Source: Proteobacteria bacterium UBA7415 (GTDB lineage Bacteria > Pseudomonadota > Gammaproteobacteria > Arenicellales > Arenicellaceae). From it: a stretch of 64,000 nt of DNA. Below, in pieces: positions 10,192 through 19,201 of the stretch (the stretch's first letter is position 1; each line of letters starts with the position of its first letter). The notes under the pieces were generated by a model that worked only from the letters and a program-made list of their open reading frames with translations, had not been told where the DNA came from and ran no database searches. The DNA lies in NCBI GenBank assembly GCA_002470515.1, contig DKML01000014.1, forward strand, positions 1 to 64,000. Direction: 5' to 3'. A program made the position numbers and the translations under genes.

Positions 10192-10259
10192 GTATTGATC
10201 TTTACTGAATACTCTCTTACTAGCAATTGACCATTAAAGAACCACACGGCTAAAACAAC

Positions 10260-11618
10260 ATGGCACGCGAACAAGCAATGGCCCTAGCAGGGTCTGGAAA
10301 ACTAAAAGAACTCTGGTTACGAATAGGTTTCGTGCTGGGTGCTTTTATTGTTTTCCGAATCGGCAGTCACATTCCTGTTCCAGGAGTGGATCCTATCCAA
10401 GTTGCTGCTCTTTTTGAGCAAACTCGGGGTTCTATTCTTGATGTGTTGAATATGTTCTCTGGTGGAGCGTTGTCGCGTTTGTCGGTAATGGCCTTGGGCG
10501 TAATGCCTTATATATCTGCCTCTATTATTATGCAGATGTTAACGGCTGTTGAGCCTCGTCTTAAGCAGATTAAAGCTGAAGGCGAATCAGGACGTCGTAA
10601 GATCCAAAAGTGGACTCGTTACGCTGCTGTTGTATTAGCAACATTCCAAGGCTTGGGTATTGCCAGCGCGGTACAGGCTCAGTCTGTAAACGGCGCGCCG
10701 GTTGTCTTGATCTCTGGATTTCAGTTCACCATTGTTTGTGTACTCGCCTTAGTTGCTGGAACAATGTTTTTGGTATGGTTAGGCGAGCAGATTACCGATC
10801 GTGGAATCGGTAACGGTATGTCACTGATCATTTTCGCAGGTATCGTTGCTGGATTACCTAGCGCGGTCGCGGGCACATTCGAGCTAGCGTCAAGCGGTGA
10901 GTTTTCGCCCTTGTTTGTCTTTCTTCTAATGGTCGCGGTAATCGTCGTAACGTTTTTTGTAGTGTTTGTAGAACGCGGACAACGTCGATTAACCGTTAAC
11001 TATGCTCGTCAACAGCGTGGTAATCAGGTTATGCAAGCGCCTGCAAGTTACTTCCCGCTCAAAATGAATATGGCTGGCGTAATCCCACCCATATTTGCTT
11101 CTAGTATTATTTTGTTCCCAGCGAGTCTTGTTGGCTTCTTTGGAAGTGAGTCTGCTGGTGGCGTTGCTGGTTTCCTTCGCGATATTTCAACGAAGATGCA
11201 GCCTGGTGAGTTGGTGTATACGTTTGTCTATATAGGCATGATTTTGTTTTTCGCTTTCTTCTACACTGCGCTTACTTTTGATCCAAAAGAAATTGCTGAA
11301 AACTTGAAGAAGCAAGGAGCCTTTGTGCCTGGTATTAGACCTGGTCAACAAACGGCTCGTTATATTGATGGGGTTGTATCTAAACTGACTTTGGTTGGTG
11401 CGATCTACTTGGCCGTTGTTTGTTTGCTGCCAGAGTTATTGATCGTCAATTACAACGTACCCTTCTATTTCGGTGGTACTTCTTTGCTCATTATCGTGGT
11501 TGTGATTATGGATCTTATGGGACAAGTTCAGTCGCACTTGATGTCACAGCAATACGATAGCTTGATGAAGAAAACCAATTTGACCGGTAAATCAACGGGG
11601 CGTAAGCGTCGTCGTTAA
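10260..11618 (+). CDS. secY: Protein translocase subunit SecY
   Basis: SecY forms the membrane channel of the Sec translocon with SecE and SecG and is driven by SecA, encoded near the other end of this window. The 452 residues show about ten hydrophobic segments. Visible family blocks are HIPVPGVD near the N-terminus, [23 protein letters not shown], and the cytoplasmic loop [16 protein letters not shown]. The C-terminus is basic (KSTGRKRRR). Being in the spc operon couples channel supply to ribosome supply. Confidence 0.98.
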   Translation: MAREQAMALAGSGKLKELWLRIGFVLGAFIVFRIGSHIPVPGVDPIQVAALFEQTRGSILDVLNMFSGGALSRLSVMALGVMPYISASIIMQMLTAVEPRLKQIKAEGESGRRKIQKWTRYAAVVLATFQGLGIASAVQAQSVNGAPVVLISGFQFTIVCVLALVAGTMFLVWLGEQITDRGIGNGMSLIIFAGIVAGLPSAVAGTFELASSGEFSPLFVFLLMVAVIVVTFFVVFVERGQRRLTVNYARQQRGNQVMQAPASYFPLKMNMAGVIPPIFASSIILFPASLVGFFGSESAGGVAGFLRDISTKMQPGELVYTFVYIGMILFFAFFYTALTFDPKEIAENLKKQGAFVPGIRPGQQTARYIDGVVSKLTLVGAIYLAVVCLLPELLIVNYNVPFYFGGTSLLIIVVVIMDLMGQVQSHLMSQQYDSLMKKTNLTGKSTGRKRRR

Positions 11619-11669
11619 GTTCACGTAAGAAGTTCACGCAACAATTAATTATGCGTGTAGAGGAATATC

Positions 11670-11783
11670 ATGAAAGTAAGAGCTTCAGTAAAGAAAATCT
11701 GCAGAAACTGTAAGGTAGTTCGTCGTAAGGGCGTAGTGCGCATCATTTGTACTGAGCCGCGCCATAAGCAGCGCCAAGGCTAA
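11670..11783 (+). CDS. rpmJ: 50S ribosomal protein L36, zinc-binding form
   Basis: This 37-residue gene is easily missed because of its size. It reads [20 protein letters not shown] and ends PRHKQRQG, a clear L36. Cys11, Cys14, Cys27 and His32 form the zinc site of the C-plus type. It is one residue shorter than the E. coli protein in the segment before PRHKQ. The start is preceded by AGAGG. It is the last gene of the spc operon, and the alpha operon promoter region follows. Confidence 0.96.
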   Translation: MKVRASVKKICRNCKVVRRKGVVRIICTEPRHKQRQG

Positions 11784-11825
11784 TTTCCATAGAGTTTTTA
11801 ATACAGAAATAGTAGTGCTAATCGG

Positions 11826-11862
11826 TTGATTTATTGCGGTTTAGCTATTATCCTAGCGCGCC
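11826..11862 (+). promoter_or_regulatory. Candidate alpha operon promoter
   Basis: TTGATT (11826-11831), a 17-nt spacer and TATCCT (11849-11854) resemble a sigma-70 promoter. A GCGCGCC discriminator follows at 11856-11862. It lies in the 172-bp gap between rpmJ and rpsM. The -10 match is moderate (4 of 6). The GC-rich discriminator is shared with the rplU and rnpB promoters. Confidence 0.45.
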
Positions 11863-11955
11863 TTTTGACGTGACAGATAAAGCGTTGAATTGAAAATAAA
11901 CACTTGTTAGCTTTCCAGTTAATAGAAGAATAGAGAACGCATTCGGAGACACCAC

Positions 11956-12312
11956 GTGGCACGTATTGCAGGTATTAACTTACCCACACAAAAACACATC
12001 GAAATCGCCTTAACGTCGATTTACGGTATCGGTAAGACACGCTCACAAGCAATCTGTGACGCGGCTGGCATTGAGCGCACTGTTAAAGTGAGCGCATTGA
12101 CTGAGCCGGACGCAGAGAAGCTTCGTCAAGAAGTCGCTAAGTTTTTGGTAGAGGGCGATTTACGTCGAGAAGTCTCGATGAACATTAAACGTTTGATGGA
12201 TCTCGGTTGTTTCCGCGGTTTACGTCATCGTCGCGGACTGCCATTGCGTGGTCAACGTACTAAAACAAATGCGCGAACTCGTAAAGGTCCTCGCAAACCT
12301 ATTCGCAAATAA
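11956..12312 (+). CDS. rpsM: 30S ribosomal protein S13 (GTG start)
   Basis: S13 is a head protein that contacts the P-site tRNA and forms a bridge to L5. The start is GTG at 11956, fixed by the conserved N-terminus [20 protein letters not shown] and a CGGAGA motif upstream. The 118 residues end with the basic tail [19 protein letters not shown]. First gene of the alpha operon. In E. coli the rpsM ribosome-binding site is folded into the pseudoknot that S4 recognises; the 172-bp leader here could hold a similar element. Confidence 0.97.
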   Translation: MARIAGINLPTQKHIEIALTSIYGIGKTRSQAICDAAGIERTVKVSALTEPDAEKLRQEVAKFLVEGDLRREVSMNIKRLMDLGCFRGLRHRRGLPLRGQRTKTNARTRKGPRKPIRK

Positions 12313-12370
12313 GCACTTATAGTCTGCACAGACTTAAGAAGCTGATAACGTAAATAAAAGAGTATTTGAG

Positions 12371-12760
12371 ATGGCTAAAACTCCTAGCAAAGCTAAGAAG
12401 AAAGTTAAAAAGCATATTGTTGATGGGATCGCACATATCCAAGCGTCCTTCAATAACACTATTGTGACGATCAGTGATCGCCATGGTAATGCTTTGTGTT
12501 GGACAACAGCTGGCGGATCTGGTTTCCGTGGCTCGCGTAAAAGCACTCCGTTCGCTGCACAGGTTGCAGCTGATCGTTGCGGCAAAATGGCGCAAGAGTT
12601 CGGCATGAAAAATTTGGAGGTTCGCGTAAAGGGTCCTGGCCCTGGTCGTGAGTCTGCTGTAAGAGCATTAAACAACTGCGGATTCGATGTTACTCAGATT
12701 ACTGATGTAACTCCTATCCCTCATAATGGTTGTCGCCCTTCTAAGAAGCGTCGCGTTTAA
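12371..12760 (+). CDS. rpsK: 30S ribosomal protein S11
   Basis: S11 forms the platform of the small subunit near the mRNA exit. The 129 residues contain [20 protein letters not shown], the [15 protein letters not shown] helix and the end [18 protein letters not shown]. The 12 bases before the stop plus the stop are followed 30 bp later by an altered second copy (see the repeat feature). The next gene, rpsD, starts after 94 bp. Confidence 0.98.
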   Translation: MAKTPSKAKKKVKKHIVDGIAHIQASFNNTIVTISDRHGNALCWTTAGGSGFRGSRKSTPFAAQVAADRCGKMAQEFGMKNLEVRVKGPGPGRESAVRALNNCGFDVTQITDVTPIPHNGCRPSKKRRV

Positions 12761-12791
12761 ACGCATCCTTTCTAAGAAGTCTCGCGTATAG
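12737..12791 (+). repeat. Decayed tandem copy of the rpsK 3' end
   Basis: The end of rpsK (12737-12760) encodes PSKKRRV and a stop. A near copy at about 12767-12791 reads, in one frame, SKKSRV followed by TAG. The two stretches share CTAAGAAG and TCGCGT at the same relative spacing, about 30 bp apart. This looks like an old tandem duplication that is decaying outside the coding frame. Confidence 0.55.
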
Positions 12792-12796
12792 CCCGT

Positions 12797-12825
12797 TCGA
12801 GGGGATGTAGTCTACATCGCCTCGA
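12797..12825 (+). promoter_or_regulatory. Strong hairpin between rpsK and rpsD
   Basis: TCGAGG-G-GATGTAG (12797-12810) pairs with CTACATC-G-CCTCGA (12812-12825), giving 13 pairs with one mismatch around a very short apex. No run of T follows. It lies 29 bp before rpsD, which encodes the S4 regulator of the operon in E. coli. It may slow decay, be a processing site or bind a regulator. Confidence 0.55.
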
Positions 12826-12854
12826 GAGCAACAATAAAAGACTAGAGATTAATC

Positions 12855-13478
12855 ATGGCAAGATATATTGGCCCCACCTGTAAACTCGCACGTCGCGAAG
12901 GTACAGATCTGTTTTTGAAGAGCCCGGCTCGTTCATTAGAATCTAAATGTAAGATCGATAAGGTTCCTGGACAAAACGCCCAAGGTCGTCGACCACGTAC
13001 CACCGTTTATGGTACTCAGTTACGCGAAAAGCAAAAGCTTCGTCGTATGTACGGCGTATTAGAGAAGAAATTCCGTGCGTATTACGCACAAGCAGCTCGC
13101 GGTAAAAGTGCGACTGGTGAAACTCTTCTTACGCTACTTGAGTCGCGCCTAGATAACGTTGTTTATCGTATGGGTTTCGCTGTTACTCGTGCAGAAGCTA
13201 GACAGCTTGTAAGTCACAAGTCGATTAAAGTTAACGGCAAGATTGTAAACGTTCCTTCGTTTCACGTTTCGCCTGGTGATGAGATCGAGATTCGCGACAA
13301 AGCTAAAAAGCAACTTCGAATTGGTGCAGCTCTAGAAATTGCAGAGCAAATCGGTTTCCCTGATTGGATCAATGTTGATCGCGGTTCTAAGAAAGGCGTA
13401 TTTAAGGCCTATCCTGAGCGCAGCGAACTTTCAGCTGATATCCAAGAATCACTTGTTGTTGCACTTTACTCTAAGTAA
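12855..13478 (+). CDS. rpsD: 30S ribosomal protein S4
   Basis: S4 starts 30S assembly by binding 16S rRNA and represses the alpha operon in E. coli. The 207 residues start [20 protein letters not shown] and include an S4 RNA-binding domain, [20 protein letters not shown], near residues 94-155. Cysteines lack the CXXC zinc pattern of some S4 proteins. It precedes rpoA by 162 bp. Confidence 0.98.
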   Translation: MARYIGPTCKLARREGTDLFLKSPARSLESKCKIDKVPGQNAQGRRPRTTVYGTQLREKQKLRRMYGVLEKKFRAYYAQAARGKSATGETLLTLLESRLDNVVYRMGFAVTRAEARQLVSHKSIKVNGKIVNVPSFHVSPGDEIEIRDKAKKQLRIGAALEIAEQIGFPDWINVDRGSKKGVFKAYPERSELSADIQESLVVALYSK

Positions 13479-13640
13479 ACACTGCTAAGTTTTACTTTGT
13501 ATTTGTAACAAGCGCGCCCAGCGAGGGTGTAAAGAAATAGTCATTCTCGCAAGGCAGTAGTTGGTTTTTGAAGCCAATTATCAAGTCATATTATTTGTAA
13601 CGCCCTCATTCATTGGGCGTAAAAATGGAGACAACCTCAA

Positions 13641-14633
13641 ATGTCGGAAACTATTGAACAATTGTTAACCCCTCGCTTTGTAGACGTTAACACTGAAGAC
13701 GGTGTTCGCTCTAAAGTCGTTATTGAACCACTTGAGCGTGGTTTTGGGTACACATTAGGTAATGCGTTACGTCGCATCCTTTTGTCTTGTATTCCTGGAT
13801 CAGCTATTACTGATGTAAAAATTGATGGTGTACTGCATGAGTATTCTTCAATAGAAGGCGTTCAGGAAGATGTAATCGATATCCTTTTAAACTTAAAAGG
13901 CGTAGCGATTAAGAAAGAATTTGATGAGTCGGTAACACTTACGCTAAGCGCCAATGGCGCTGGCGTACTTACTGCTGGTGATATCCAGACTGTACAAGAT
14001 ATCGAAATTGCTAACCCAGACCATGTTATTGCGCATCTTTCTAAAGACGCTAAGTTTCACGCCGAGCTAACGGTTCGAAGCGGTCGTGGTTACCAAGTTT
14101 CTGAAGCGCGTAAGTCTGAAACGGAAGATAAAGAAATTGGCTTGATGCAGTTAGATGCAACATACAGCCCTGTTCTTAAAGTGTCTTACTCAGTTGATGA
14201 TGCTCGTGTAGAACAGCGTACTGACTTAGATAAGCTAACTTTAAACATTGAAACTAACGGCACTATCGATCCAGAAGACGCTATTCGTAAAGCGGCGACT
14301 GCGTTGAGCCAACAGATTCAAGTGTTTGTTAACCTTGAAGAGATTGCCGCTGTTGCGCAAGAAGATAAAGAACCAGAAGTGGATCCTGTCTTGTTACGTC
14401 CAGTTGATGAGCTTGAGTTGACTGTTCGTTCAGCCAACTGCTTGAAAGCAGAAAGCATTTATTATATTGGTGATTTGGTTCTACGCTCCGAAGTTGAGTT
14501 GATGAAGACTCCTAACTTGGGCAAAAAGTCGCTAACCGAAATCAAAGACGTACTCGCGCAGCGCGGATTGTCTTTGGGTATGCAATTACAGAACTGGCCA
14601 CCAGCCGCTTTGCGCGTTGATAACGGTCGATAA
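13641..14633 (+). CDS. rpoA: RNA polymerase alpha subunit
   Basis: The alpha subunit dimer nucleates polymerase assembly, and its C-terminal domain binds UP elements and activators. The 330 residues show the N-terminal domain with [19 protein letters not shown] and the C-terminal domain (about residues 250-320) with [18 protein letters not shown] and [18 protein letters not shown]. The ribosome-binding site GGAG at 13627 lies just after a small hairpin, ACGCCC (13600-13605) and GGGCGT (13615-13620). Confidence 0.98.
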   Translation: MSETIEQLLTPRFVDVNTEDGVRSKVVIEPLERGFGYTLGNALRRILLSCIPGSAITDVKIDGVLHEYSSIEGVQEDVIDILLNLKGVAIKKEFDESVTLTLSANGAGVLTAGDIQTVQDIEIANPDHVIAHLSKDAKFHAELTVRSGRGYQVSEARKSETEDKEIGLMQLDATYSPVLKVSYSVDDARVEQRTDLDKLTLNIETNGTIDPEDAIRKAATALSQQIQVFVNLEEIAAVAQEDKEPEVDPVLLRPVDELELTVRSANCLKAESIYYIGDLVLRSEVELMKTPNLGKKSLTEIKDVLAQRGLSLGMQLQNWPPAALRVDNGR

Positions 14634-14660
14634 GAACATAAAAGTTAAGGGTTTTTTCTC

Positions 14661-15083
14661 ATGAGACATAGAAAATCAGGTCGTCAACTCAATAGAAATT
14701 CGAGCCATCGTCAAGCCATGTTCAAAAACATGGCAGTGTCGTTGTTCGAACACGAGCAGATTAAGACGACAGTTCCAAAGGCTAAAGAATTAAGAATGCT
14801 CACTGAGCCTCTGATCACTTTGGCTAAAGAGCCAACTTTGGCAAACAAAAGAATAGCAATTGCTAAGTTAGGCAACCGCGACATCGTTGCTAAGTTGTTC
14901 GACGAGATCGCTGTACGCATGAAAGATCGACCAGGCGGTTACACTCGCATACTTAAATGCGGTAATCGTGCAGGCGACAATGCTCCAATGGCTTATGTTC
15001 AATTAGTAGATTTCGATTTGGATGCTCACGCAGCTCTTTTTGAAGGTGCCGACGATGAGTTTCTAGAAGAAGCACAAGCCTAA
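14661..15083 (+). CDS. rplQ: 50S ribosomal protein L17
   Basis: L17 is located near the tunnel exit. The 140 residues start [20 protein letters not shown] and include [17 protein letters not shown] and [15 protein letters not shown]. An acidic C-terminal tail ([13 protein letters not shown]) follows the conserved domain. It is the last gene of the alpha operon and is followed by a terminator at 15162. Confidence 0.98.
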   Translation: MRHRKSGRQLNRNSSHRQAMFKNMAVSLFEHEQIKTTVPKAKELRMLTEPLITLAKEPTLANKRIAIAKLGNRDIVAKLFDEIAVRMKDRPGGYTRILKCGNRAGDNAPMAYVQLVDFDLDAHAALFEGADDEFLEEAQA

Positions 15084-15161
15084 GTTTAGCTTAGTGCAAA
15101 CTTAAGTAGTTTAGAGTATCGGTTAGCGCAAAGAAGACACTTCCTTGGCCAGCCAACTAAG

Positions 15162-15185
15162 AAGCCCGCGATTGCGGGCTTTTTT
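15162..15185 (+). terminator. Intrinsic terminator after rplQ
   Basis: AAGCCCGC (15162-15169), a GATT loop and GCGGGCTT (15174-15181) form a perfect 8-bp stem, followed by a run of T. It is the first convincing terminator after the start of the ribosomal gene block and closes the alpha operon. Confidence 0.93.
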
Positions 15186-15243
15186 GTGCCTGCCTAAATG
15201 CCAAATGGTGTGAGCAACAGTTGAATAATTGTGTAAACGCAGC

Positions 15244-15271
15244 TTGAAGTGCAGGGACAGTAACGTATAAG
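15244..15271 (+). promoter_or_regulatory. Candidate promoter for the glutamate-synthase-like gene
   Basis: TTGAAG (15244-15249), a 16-nt spacer and TATAAG (15266-15271) resemble a sigma-70 promoter. It would give a leader of about 170 nt. The rest of the 15186-15445 gap shows no gene. Moderate support only. Confidence 0.35.
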
Positions 15272-15445
15272 GTAATCCACAACATATTTGTAAGGTAATA
15301 GGGGCAATTCCTGTCTCTATACCTGTAGTGCGGCTTTCTATTATATGTTTGGGTTATCGCACAGAATAAGAACTGGACGAGTTGGGCGTTAGCTTTCTCA
15401 AATACTACGCCAGTCATAAACAGTAGAACTATCAAAGGATCAATC

Positions 15446-16945
15446 ATGGATGCCGTCGCTCAATTTGTTTCGAACTTTATTACCTACTCAGTTTTGGTGT
15501 TTATCTTCTTTATAGGGTTGGGCGTTGCCAGCGTGATTGTTATTTACATAATGGACCGCACTCAACAGAGTTCCTCTATTCTTCGTAATTACCCTGTGAT
15601 CGGACATTTTCGAGACCTGTTTAATCATTTGGGCGAATTCTTCCGCCAATACTTTTTCGCAATGGACCGCGAAGAGATGCCGTTTAATCGTGCTCAACGT
15701 CAGTGGGTTTATAGAGCGGCGGCTGACAAAGACAGCACTGTCCCGTTTGGTTCTACCAGAGACTTACGGCCAGAAGGGACGATCATGTTTGTAAATGCTC
15801 CGTTCCTACCACTGACTGAAGAGTCTCTGCCGCCTAAGAGCATTAGTCTCGGTGAAGGGTATTGTGATCAGCCCTACACCACGTCCTCAATCGTTAATAT
15901 CCCTGGGATGAGTTTCGGAGCTATATCCAAGCCTGCAGTTTTGGCACTGTCGCATGGCGCTAAAGCTGCCGGATGCTGGATGAATACGGGTGAAGGCGGA
16001 TTATCGGAATATCATCTCGAAGGAGGTGCCGACATCGTTTTTCAGATTGGCACGGGTAAGTTCGGAGTGCGCGACGGCAAGGGCGGATTGTCTGAAGACA
16101 AGCTAAGTAACTTAGCTGCTTTGGACCAAGTGAAAATGTTCGAGATTAAGCTTAGCCAAGGCGCTAAGCCGGGAAAAGGCGGAATGCTGCCTGGCGAGAA
16201 AGTAACCGCCGAGATTGCTAATATCAGAGGACTCAAAATAGGTGAGGATGCTATAAGTCCAAATCGTCATCACGAACGTAACGATAATGGCGACTTGTTG
16301 GATATGATTTACCGTGTTCGACACGTTACTAATAAGCCTACTGGATTTAAAGCGGTAATTTCGTCATCAGACTGGTTGGACCAGTTGTTCGGTTTAATCA
16401 ATGAGCGCGGGTTAGAGTACGCGCCTGACTTTATTACGGTTGACTCCAGTGACGGTGGTACAGGCGCAGCGCCAATGTCATTAATGGATGATATGGGTTT
16501 ACCAATCAAAGAGAGCTTACCAATGTTAATTGATAAGCTTGTTGAGCATGGCTTAAGGGACCGCATCAAAGTTAATGCGTCGGGTAAATTGATTAACCCA
16601 ACAGAAGTCGCATGGGCCCTGTGTCTGGGTACCGATTTTGTTTCGACAGCCCGAGGGCCCATGTTTGCCTTAGGGTGTATTCAAGCACTGCAATGCAACA
16701 AGAACACATGCCCAACCGGTATTGCAACGCATGATAAGGATCGACAAAAGGGTTTGGTCGTAGAAGACAAGCAAGTAAAGGTGGCCCACTACATAAAGAA
16801 CTTAGAGAAAGAGTTAAGAATTCTTTCGAACTCCTGCGGCGTTAAACGACCACGGGATTTAACGCGTCAACACGCGAGAATGGTTGTACAGTTTGGTAAG
16901 TCGGTAACGCTAGACGAGTTATACCCAAGTACAGCAAAGAATTAG
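15446..16945 (+). CDS. Membrane-anchored FMN-binding glutamate synthase-like protein
   Basis: The 499 residues begin with a hydrophobic segment (about 13-35) and continue into a domain like the FMN and iron-sulfur part of glutamate synthase large subunit GltB. Visible motifs are NIPGMSFGAISKPAVLALSH, SSDGGTGAAPMSLMDD and the KVNASGKLINP strand. Cys411, Cys417 and Cys422 (Cx5Cx4C) match the 3Fe-4S ligands of GltB. The glutaminase domain, the C-terminal beta-helix domain and a GltD-like partner are absent, so ordinary glutamate synthase activity is unlikely. The electron donor and substrate are unknown. It ends 15 bp from the convergent ispB. Confidence 0.85.
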   Translation: MDAVAQFVSNFITYSVLVFIFFIGLGVASVIVIYIMDRTQQSSSILRNYPVIGHFRDLFNHLGEFFRQYFFAMDREEMPFNRAQRQWVYRAAADKDSTVPFGSTRDLRPEGTIMFVNAPFLPLTEESLPPKSISLGEGYCDQPYTTSSIVNIPGMSFGAISKPAVLALSHGAKAAGCWMNTGEGGLSEYHLEGGADIVFQIGTGKFGVRDGKGGLSEDKLSNLAALDQVKMFEIKLSQGAKPGKGGMLPGEKVTAEIANIRGLKIGEDAISPNRHHERNDNGDLLDMIYRVRHVTNKPTGFKAVISSSDWLDQLFGLINERGLEYAPDFITVDSSDGGTGAAPMSLMDDMGLPIKESLPMLIDKLVEHGLRDRIKVNASGKLINPTEVAWALCLGTDFVSTARGPMFALGCIQALQCNKNTCPTGIATHDKDRQKGLVVEDKQVKVAHYIKNLEKELRILSNSCGVKRPRDLTRQHARMVVQFGKSVTLDELYPSTAKN

Positions 16946-16960
16946 CGTTAGATCAACAAA

Positions 16961-18019
16961 TTAGAAAACGCGGTTAACCGAAAAATCGGCTATCGTCATT
17001 AGCGCCGTTTTTGCTTCAGACTCAGGAAGTTCAGTTAAGCAGAGTTTGGCTAGGCGGCTTTGCTCGATAGCCGCTTGGCTTGTGTAATCAAGAGAACCCG
17101 TGCTTTTTATAATACTAAGAACGGCCTCTAGGTTGTCTCGGTTACCATTTTCGATAGCATCTATTAGGGTGGTTTGATCGGCTTTTGAGCTGTAACTAAT
17201 AGAGTGAATCAAGGGCAGTGTAGGCTTGCCTTCGGCTAGGTCATCTCCAACGTTTTTACCCATAGTGGTCGCTTCAGCCGTGTAGTCGAGCACATCGTCT
17301 ACTAACTGAAACGCCGTACCTAGATGGAGCCCGTATTGGTACATTTGGGCTTGAACTTTATCAGGTTGTTCGGTTATCAGCGCGCTTAATTGAGTCGCGG
17401 CTGCAAATAGAATGGCTGTTTTAGACTGAATGGTCTCAAGATACTGCGCTTCAGTAGTATCAGCTGACCCACAGTTCAATAGCTGCATAACTTCGCCTTC
17501 AGCGATCAAATTGGTGGTTTTAGACAACAACGCCATAACGTCGATGTTTTTAACTTTGACCATCATCTGAAAGGACCGAGAATACAAATAGTCGCCTACG
17601 AGTACGCTGGCCGCGTTGCCAAATACTTCGTTGGCTGTCTCGCGCCCTCTACGGAGTTCCGATTCGTCGACAACGTCGTCATGCAATAACGTTGCCGTAT
17701 GAATGAACTCAATAATAGCCGCGAGCGTGATCGCATGTTCTGGTACTTCTAGTTTGTCGCGTTCGCTACCACTTGATTCACTGACGGAAAGCGCTTTTGC
17801 CGCCAGCAATAAGGCAACAGGTCGCAAACGTTTACCACCAGCTTGAATGATGTATTGTCCCAATTGATTAATTAGGGCAACGTCACTCTTAAGATTGGAA
17901 TTAATGGTCTGGTCTACCGCACGCAATTCATTTTTGACGAGTGCGAGGGCAGAATCTAGAGGACTGTTTCGGTGGTTTAGAGGATTATCTTCCATTGAGT
18001 TTGCAGCTGTAAACGACAT
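16961..18019 (-). CDS. ispB: Octaprenyl/polyprenyl diphosphate synthase
   Basis: This enzyme extends farnesyl diphosphate with isopentenyl units to make the quinone side chain. The 352 residues carry the two aspartate-rich motifs DDVVD (114-118) and DDVLD (241-245), plus the GGKRLRP substrate-binding site (61-67). The gene is divergent from rplU-rpmA, as in E. coli. A good -10 (TATAAT on the minus strand, 18026-18031) lies only about 7 bp before the ATG. The real start may therefore be Met9 at 17995, or the mRNA may be leaderless. The exact chain length cannot be read from sequence. Confidence 0.92.
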   Translation of the reverse strand: MSFTAANSMEDNPLNHRNSPLDSALALVKNELRAVDQTINSNLKSDVALINQLGQYIIQAGGKRLRPVALLLAAKALSVSESSGSERDKLEVPEHAITLAAIIEFIHTATLLHDDVVDESELRRGRETANEVFGNAASVLVGDYLYSRSFQMMVKVKNIDVMALLSKTTNLIAEGEVMQLLNCGSADTTEAQYLETIQSKTAILFAAATQLSALITEQPDKVQAQMYQYGLHLGTAFQLVDDVLDYTAEATTMGKNVGDDLAEGKPTLPLIHSISYSSKADQTTLIDAIENGNRDNLEAVLSIIKSTGSLDYTSQAAIEQSRLAKLCLTELPESEAKTALMTIADFSVNRVF

Positions 18020-18025
18020 GGTCTA

Positions 18026-18031
18026 ATTATA
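18026..18031 (-). promoter_or_regulatory. Candidate ispB -10 element
   Basis: The minus strand reads TATAAT, a perfect -10, directly before the first ATG of ispB. No good -35 is visible at 16-18 nt. If used, transcription would start at about the first ATG. Confidence 0.35.
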
Positions 18032-18124
18032 AGGCTTGTTTGATGAGTAAACTTGCTTAATCGTTACTATTTAATCGATTACAAATGGCGCAAAAGAAGA
18101 CTTTAAAATAGATGGCCTATGCGG

Positions 18125-18160
18125 TTGACGCTGTTGGGCTAAAACAATACAATGCGCGCC
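18125..18160 (+). promoter_or_regulatory. rplU-rpmA promoter
   Basis: TTGACG (18125-18130), a 17-nt spacer and TACAAT (18148-18153) form a strong sigma-70 promoter (5 of 6 matches in each box). The discriminator GCGCGCC (18154-18160) follows at once, a type linked to repression by ppGpp and DksA at rRNA and ribosomal protein promoters. The leader to the rplU start is about 90 nt. Confidence 0.75.
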
Positions 18161-18252
18161 TGTTTGCTGGGTCCGTTGCCTCGGAAGTAAGTGTTAACTC
18201 GTCACCATTGACGTACAACACCCCATCATAACGCCACTTGGAGAAAAGTATT

Positions 18253-18882
18253 ATGTATGCGGTAATTAAAACCGGCGGTAAGCAGTACCGCGTCGTCGTT
18301 GGCGACAAACTGAAAGTCGAAACTCTTAAAGTTGAAGAGGGCGACACGATTAGCCTAGATCACGTACTAATGATTGGTGATGGCGACAAAGTTGAAGTTG
18401 GGACTCCTACCCTTGATTCTGCGGTGGAAGCGAAAGTGCTTTCGCACGGACGTGGGAAAAAACTTAGAATTGTTAAGTTTCGTCGACGTCAAAACTCTCG
18501 TACACGTACGGGCCATAGACAGAACTTCACTGAACTAGAAATTATTTCTATCGGTGGTAAAGGCGCAGCTAAGAAAGCAGCACCTAAAAAAGCCGCCGCT
18601 AAGACAGTCGATGCTCCTAAAGTAGACGCGAAAGCAGAAACTAAGACGACAAAGAAGAAAGCGACTAAGAAAGTAGCTGCGAAAGATGACTTGAGTCAGA
18701 TTTCTGGTGTTGGTCCGGTTCTTGTTGGTAAATTAGAAGCTCTTGGTATTACTTCACTGCAACAAGTTGCAGACTTCAGCGCTGAAGAAATTGAGCGAGT
18801 TGATGGAGAGTTAAACTTTAAAGGGCGTATCGAACGCGAAGAATGGGTTAAGCAAGCTAAAGAACTTTTAGCCGCTAAGTAA
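18253..18882 (+). CDS. rplU: 50S ribosomal protein L21 with C-terminal helix-hairpin-helix domain
   Basis: L21 binds 23S rRNA with L20. Residues 1-102 are an ordinary L21: [40 protein letters not shown] and [12 protein letters not shown]. They are followed by a Lys/Ala-rich linker (about 104-145) and a helix-hairpin-helix-like domain (145-209) with [20 protein letters not shown] and [15 protein letters not shown]. The E. coli protein has 103 residues, so the extension doubles the size. I chose ATG 18253 over the upstream TTG because GGAG lies at 18240-18243 and the N-terminus then matches the family. Similar extensions occur in some Alphaproteobacteria; this is from memory. Confidence 0.95.
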   Translation: MYAVIKTGGKQYRVVVGDKLKVETLKVEEGDTISLDHVLMIGDGDKVEVGTPTLDSAVEAKVLSHGRGKKLRIVKFRRRQNSRTRTGHRQNFTELEIISIGGKGAAKKAAPKKAAAKTVDAPKVDAKAETKTTKKKATKKVAAKDDLSQISGVGPVLVGKLEALGITSLQQVADFSAEEIERVDGELNFKGRIEREEWVKQAKELLAAK

Positions 18883-18918
18883 TTCATTCCAAACTAATTG
18901 TAGAAAGGAGACAATCTC

Positions 18919-19179
18919 ATGGCACATAAAAAAGCTGGTGGTAGTTCGCGAAACGGTCGCGATTCCAATTCAAAACGATTAGGCGTAAAACGTTACGCTG
19001 GTCAACTTGTAAACGCGGGCAGCATTATTGTTCGTCAACGCGGCAGCACTTTTCATGCAGGCCCTAATGTCGGAATGGGACGTGACTTCACGTTGTTCGC
19101 ATTAGAGACCGGTACTGTTAAGTTTGAAGTGAAAGGCCCAAAAAATCGTAAGCACGTAACTATTGTTGCTGCTGCGTAA
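18919..19179 (+). CDS. rpmA: 50S ribosomal protein L27
   Basis: L27 reaches the peptidyl-transferase centre with its N-terminal tail and helps position tRNA ends. The 86 residues start [20 protein letters not shown] and include [20 protein letters not shown] strong AAAGGAGA site precedes the ATG. It is the second gene of the rplU operon, 36 bp downstream. In many bacteria obgE comes next, but here the operon stops at a terminator. Confidence 0.98.
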   Translation: MAHKKAGGSSRNGRDSNSKRLGVKRYAGQLVNAGSIIVRQRGSTFHAGPNVGMGRDFTLFALETGTVKFEVKGPKNRKHVTIVAAA

Positions 19180-19201
19180 GTTAGCCCTTCATTTGAAGAA
19201 T

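Noticed and set aside
15157..15447. Minus-strand frame after rplQ
   Set aside because: It covers the terminator and a promoter-like stretch, and its translation shows no conserved motif.
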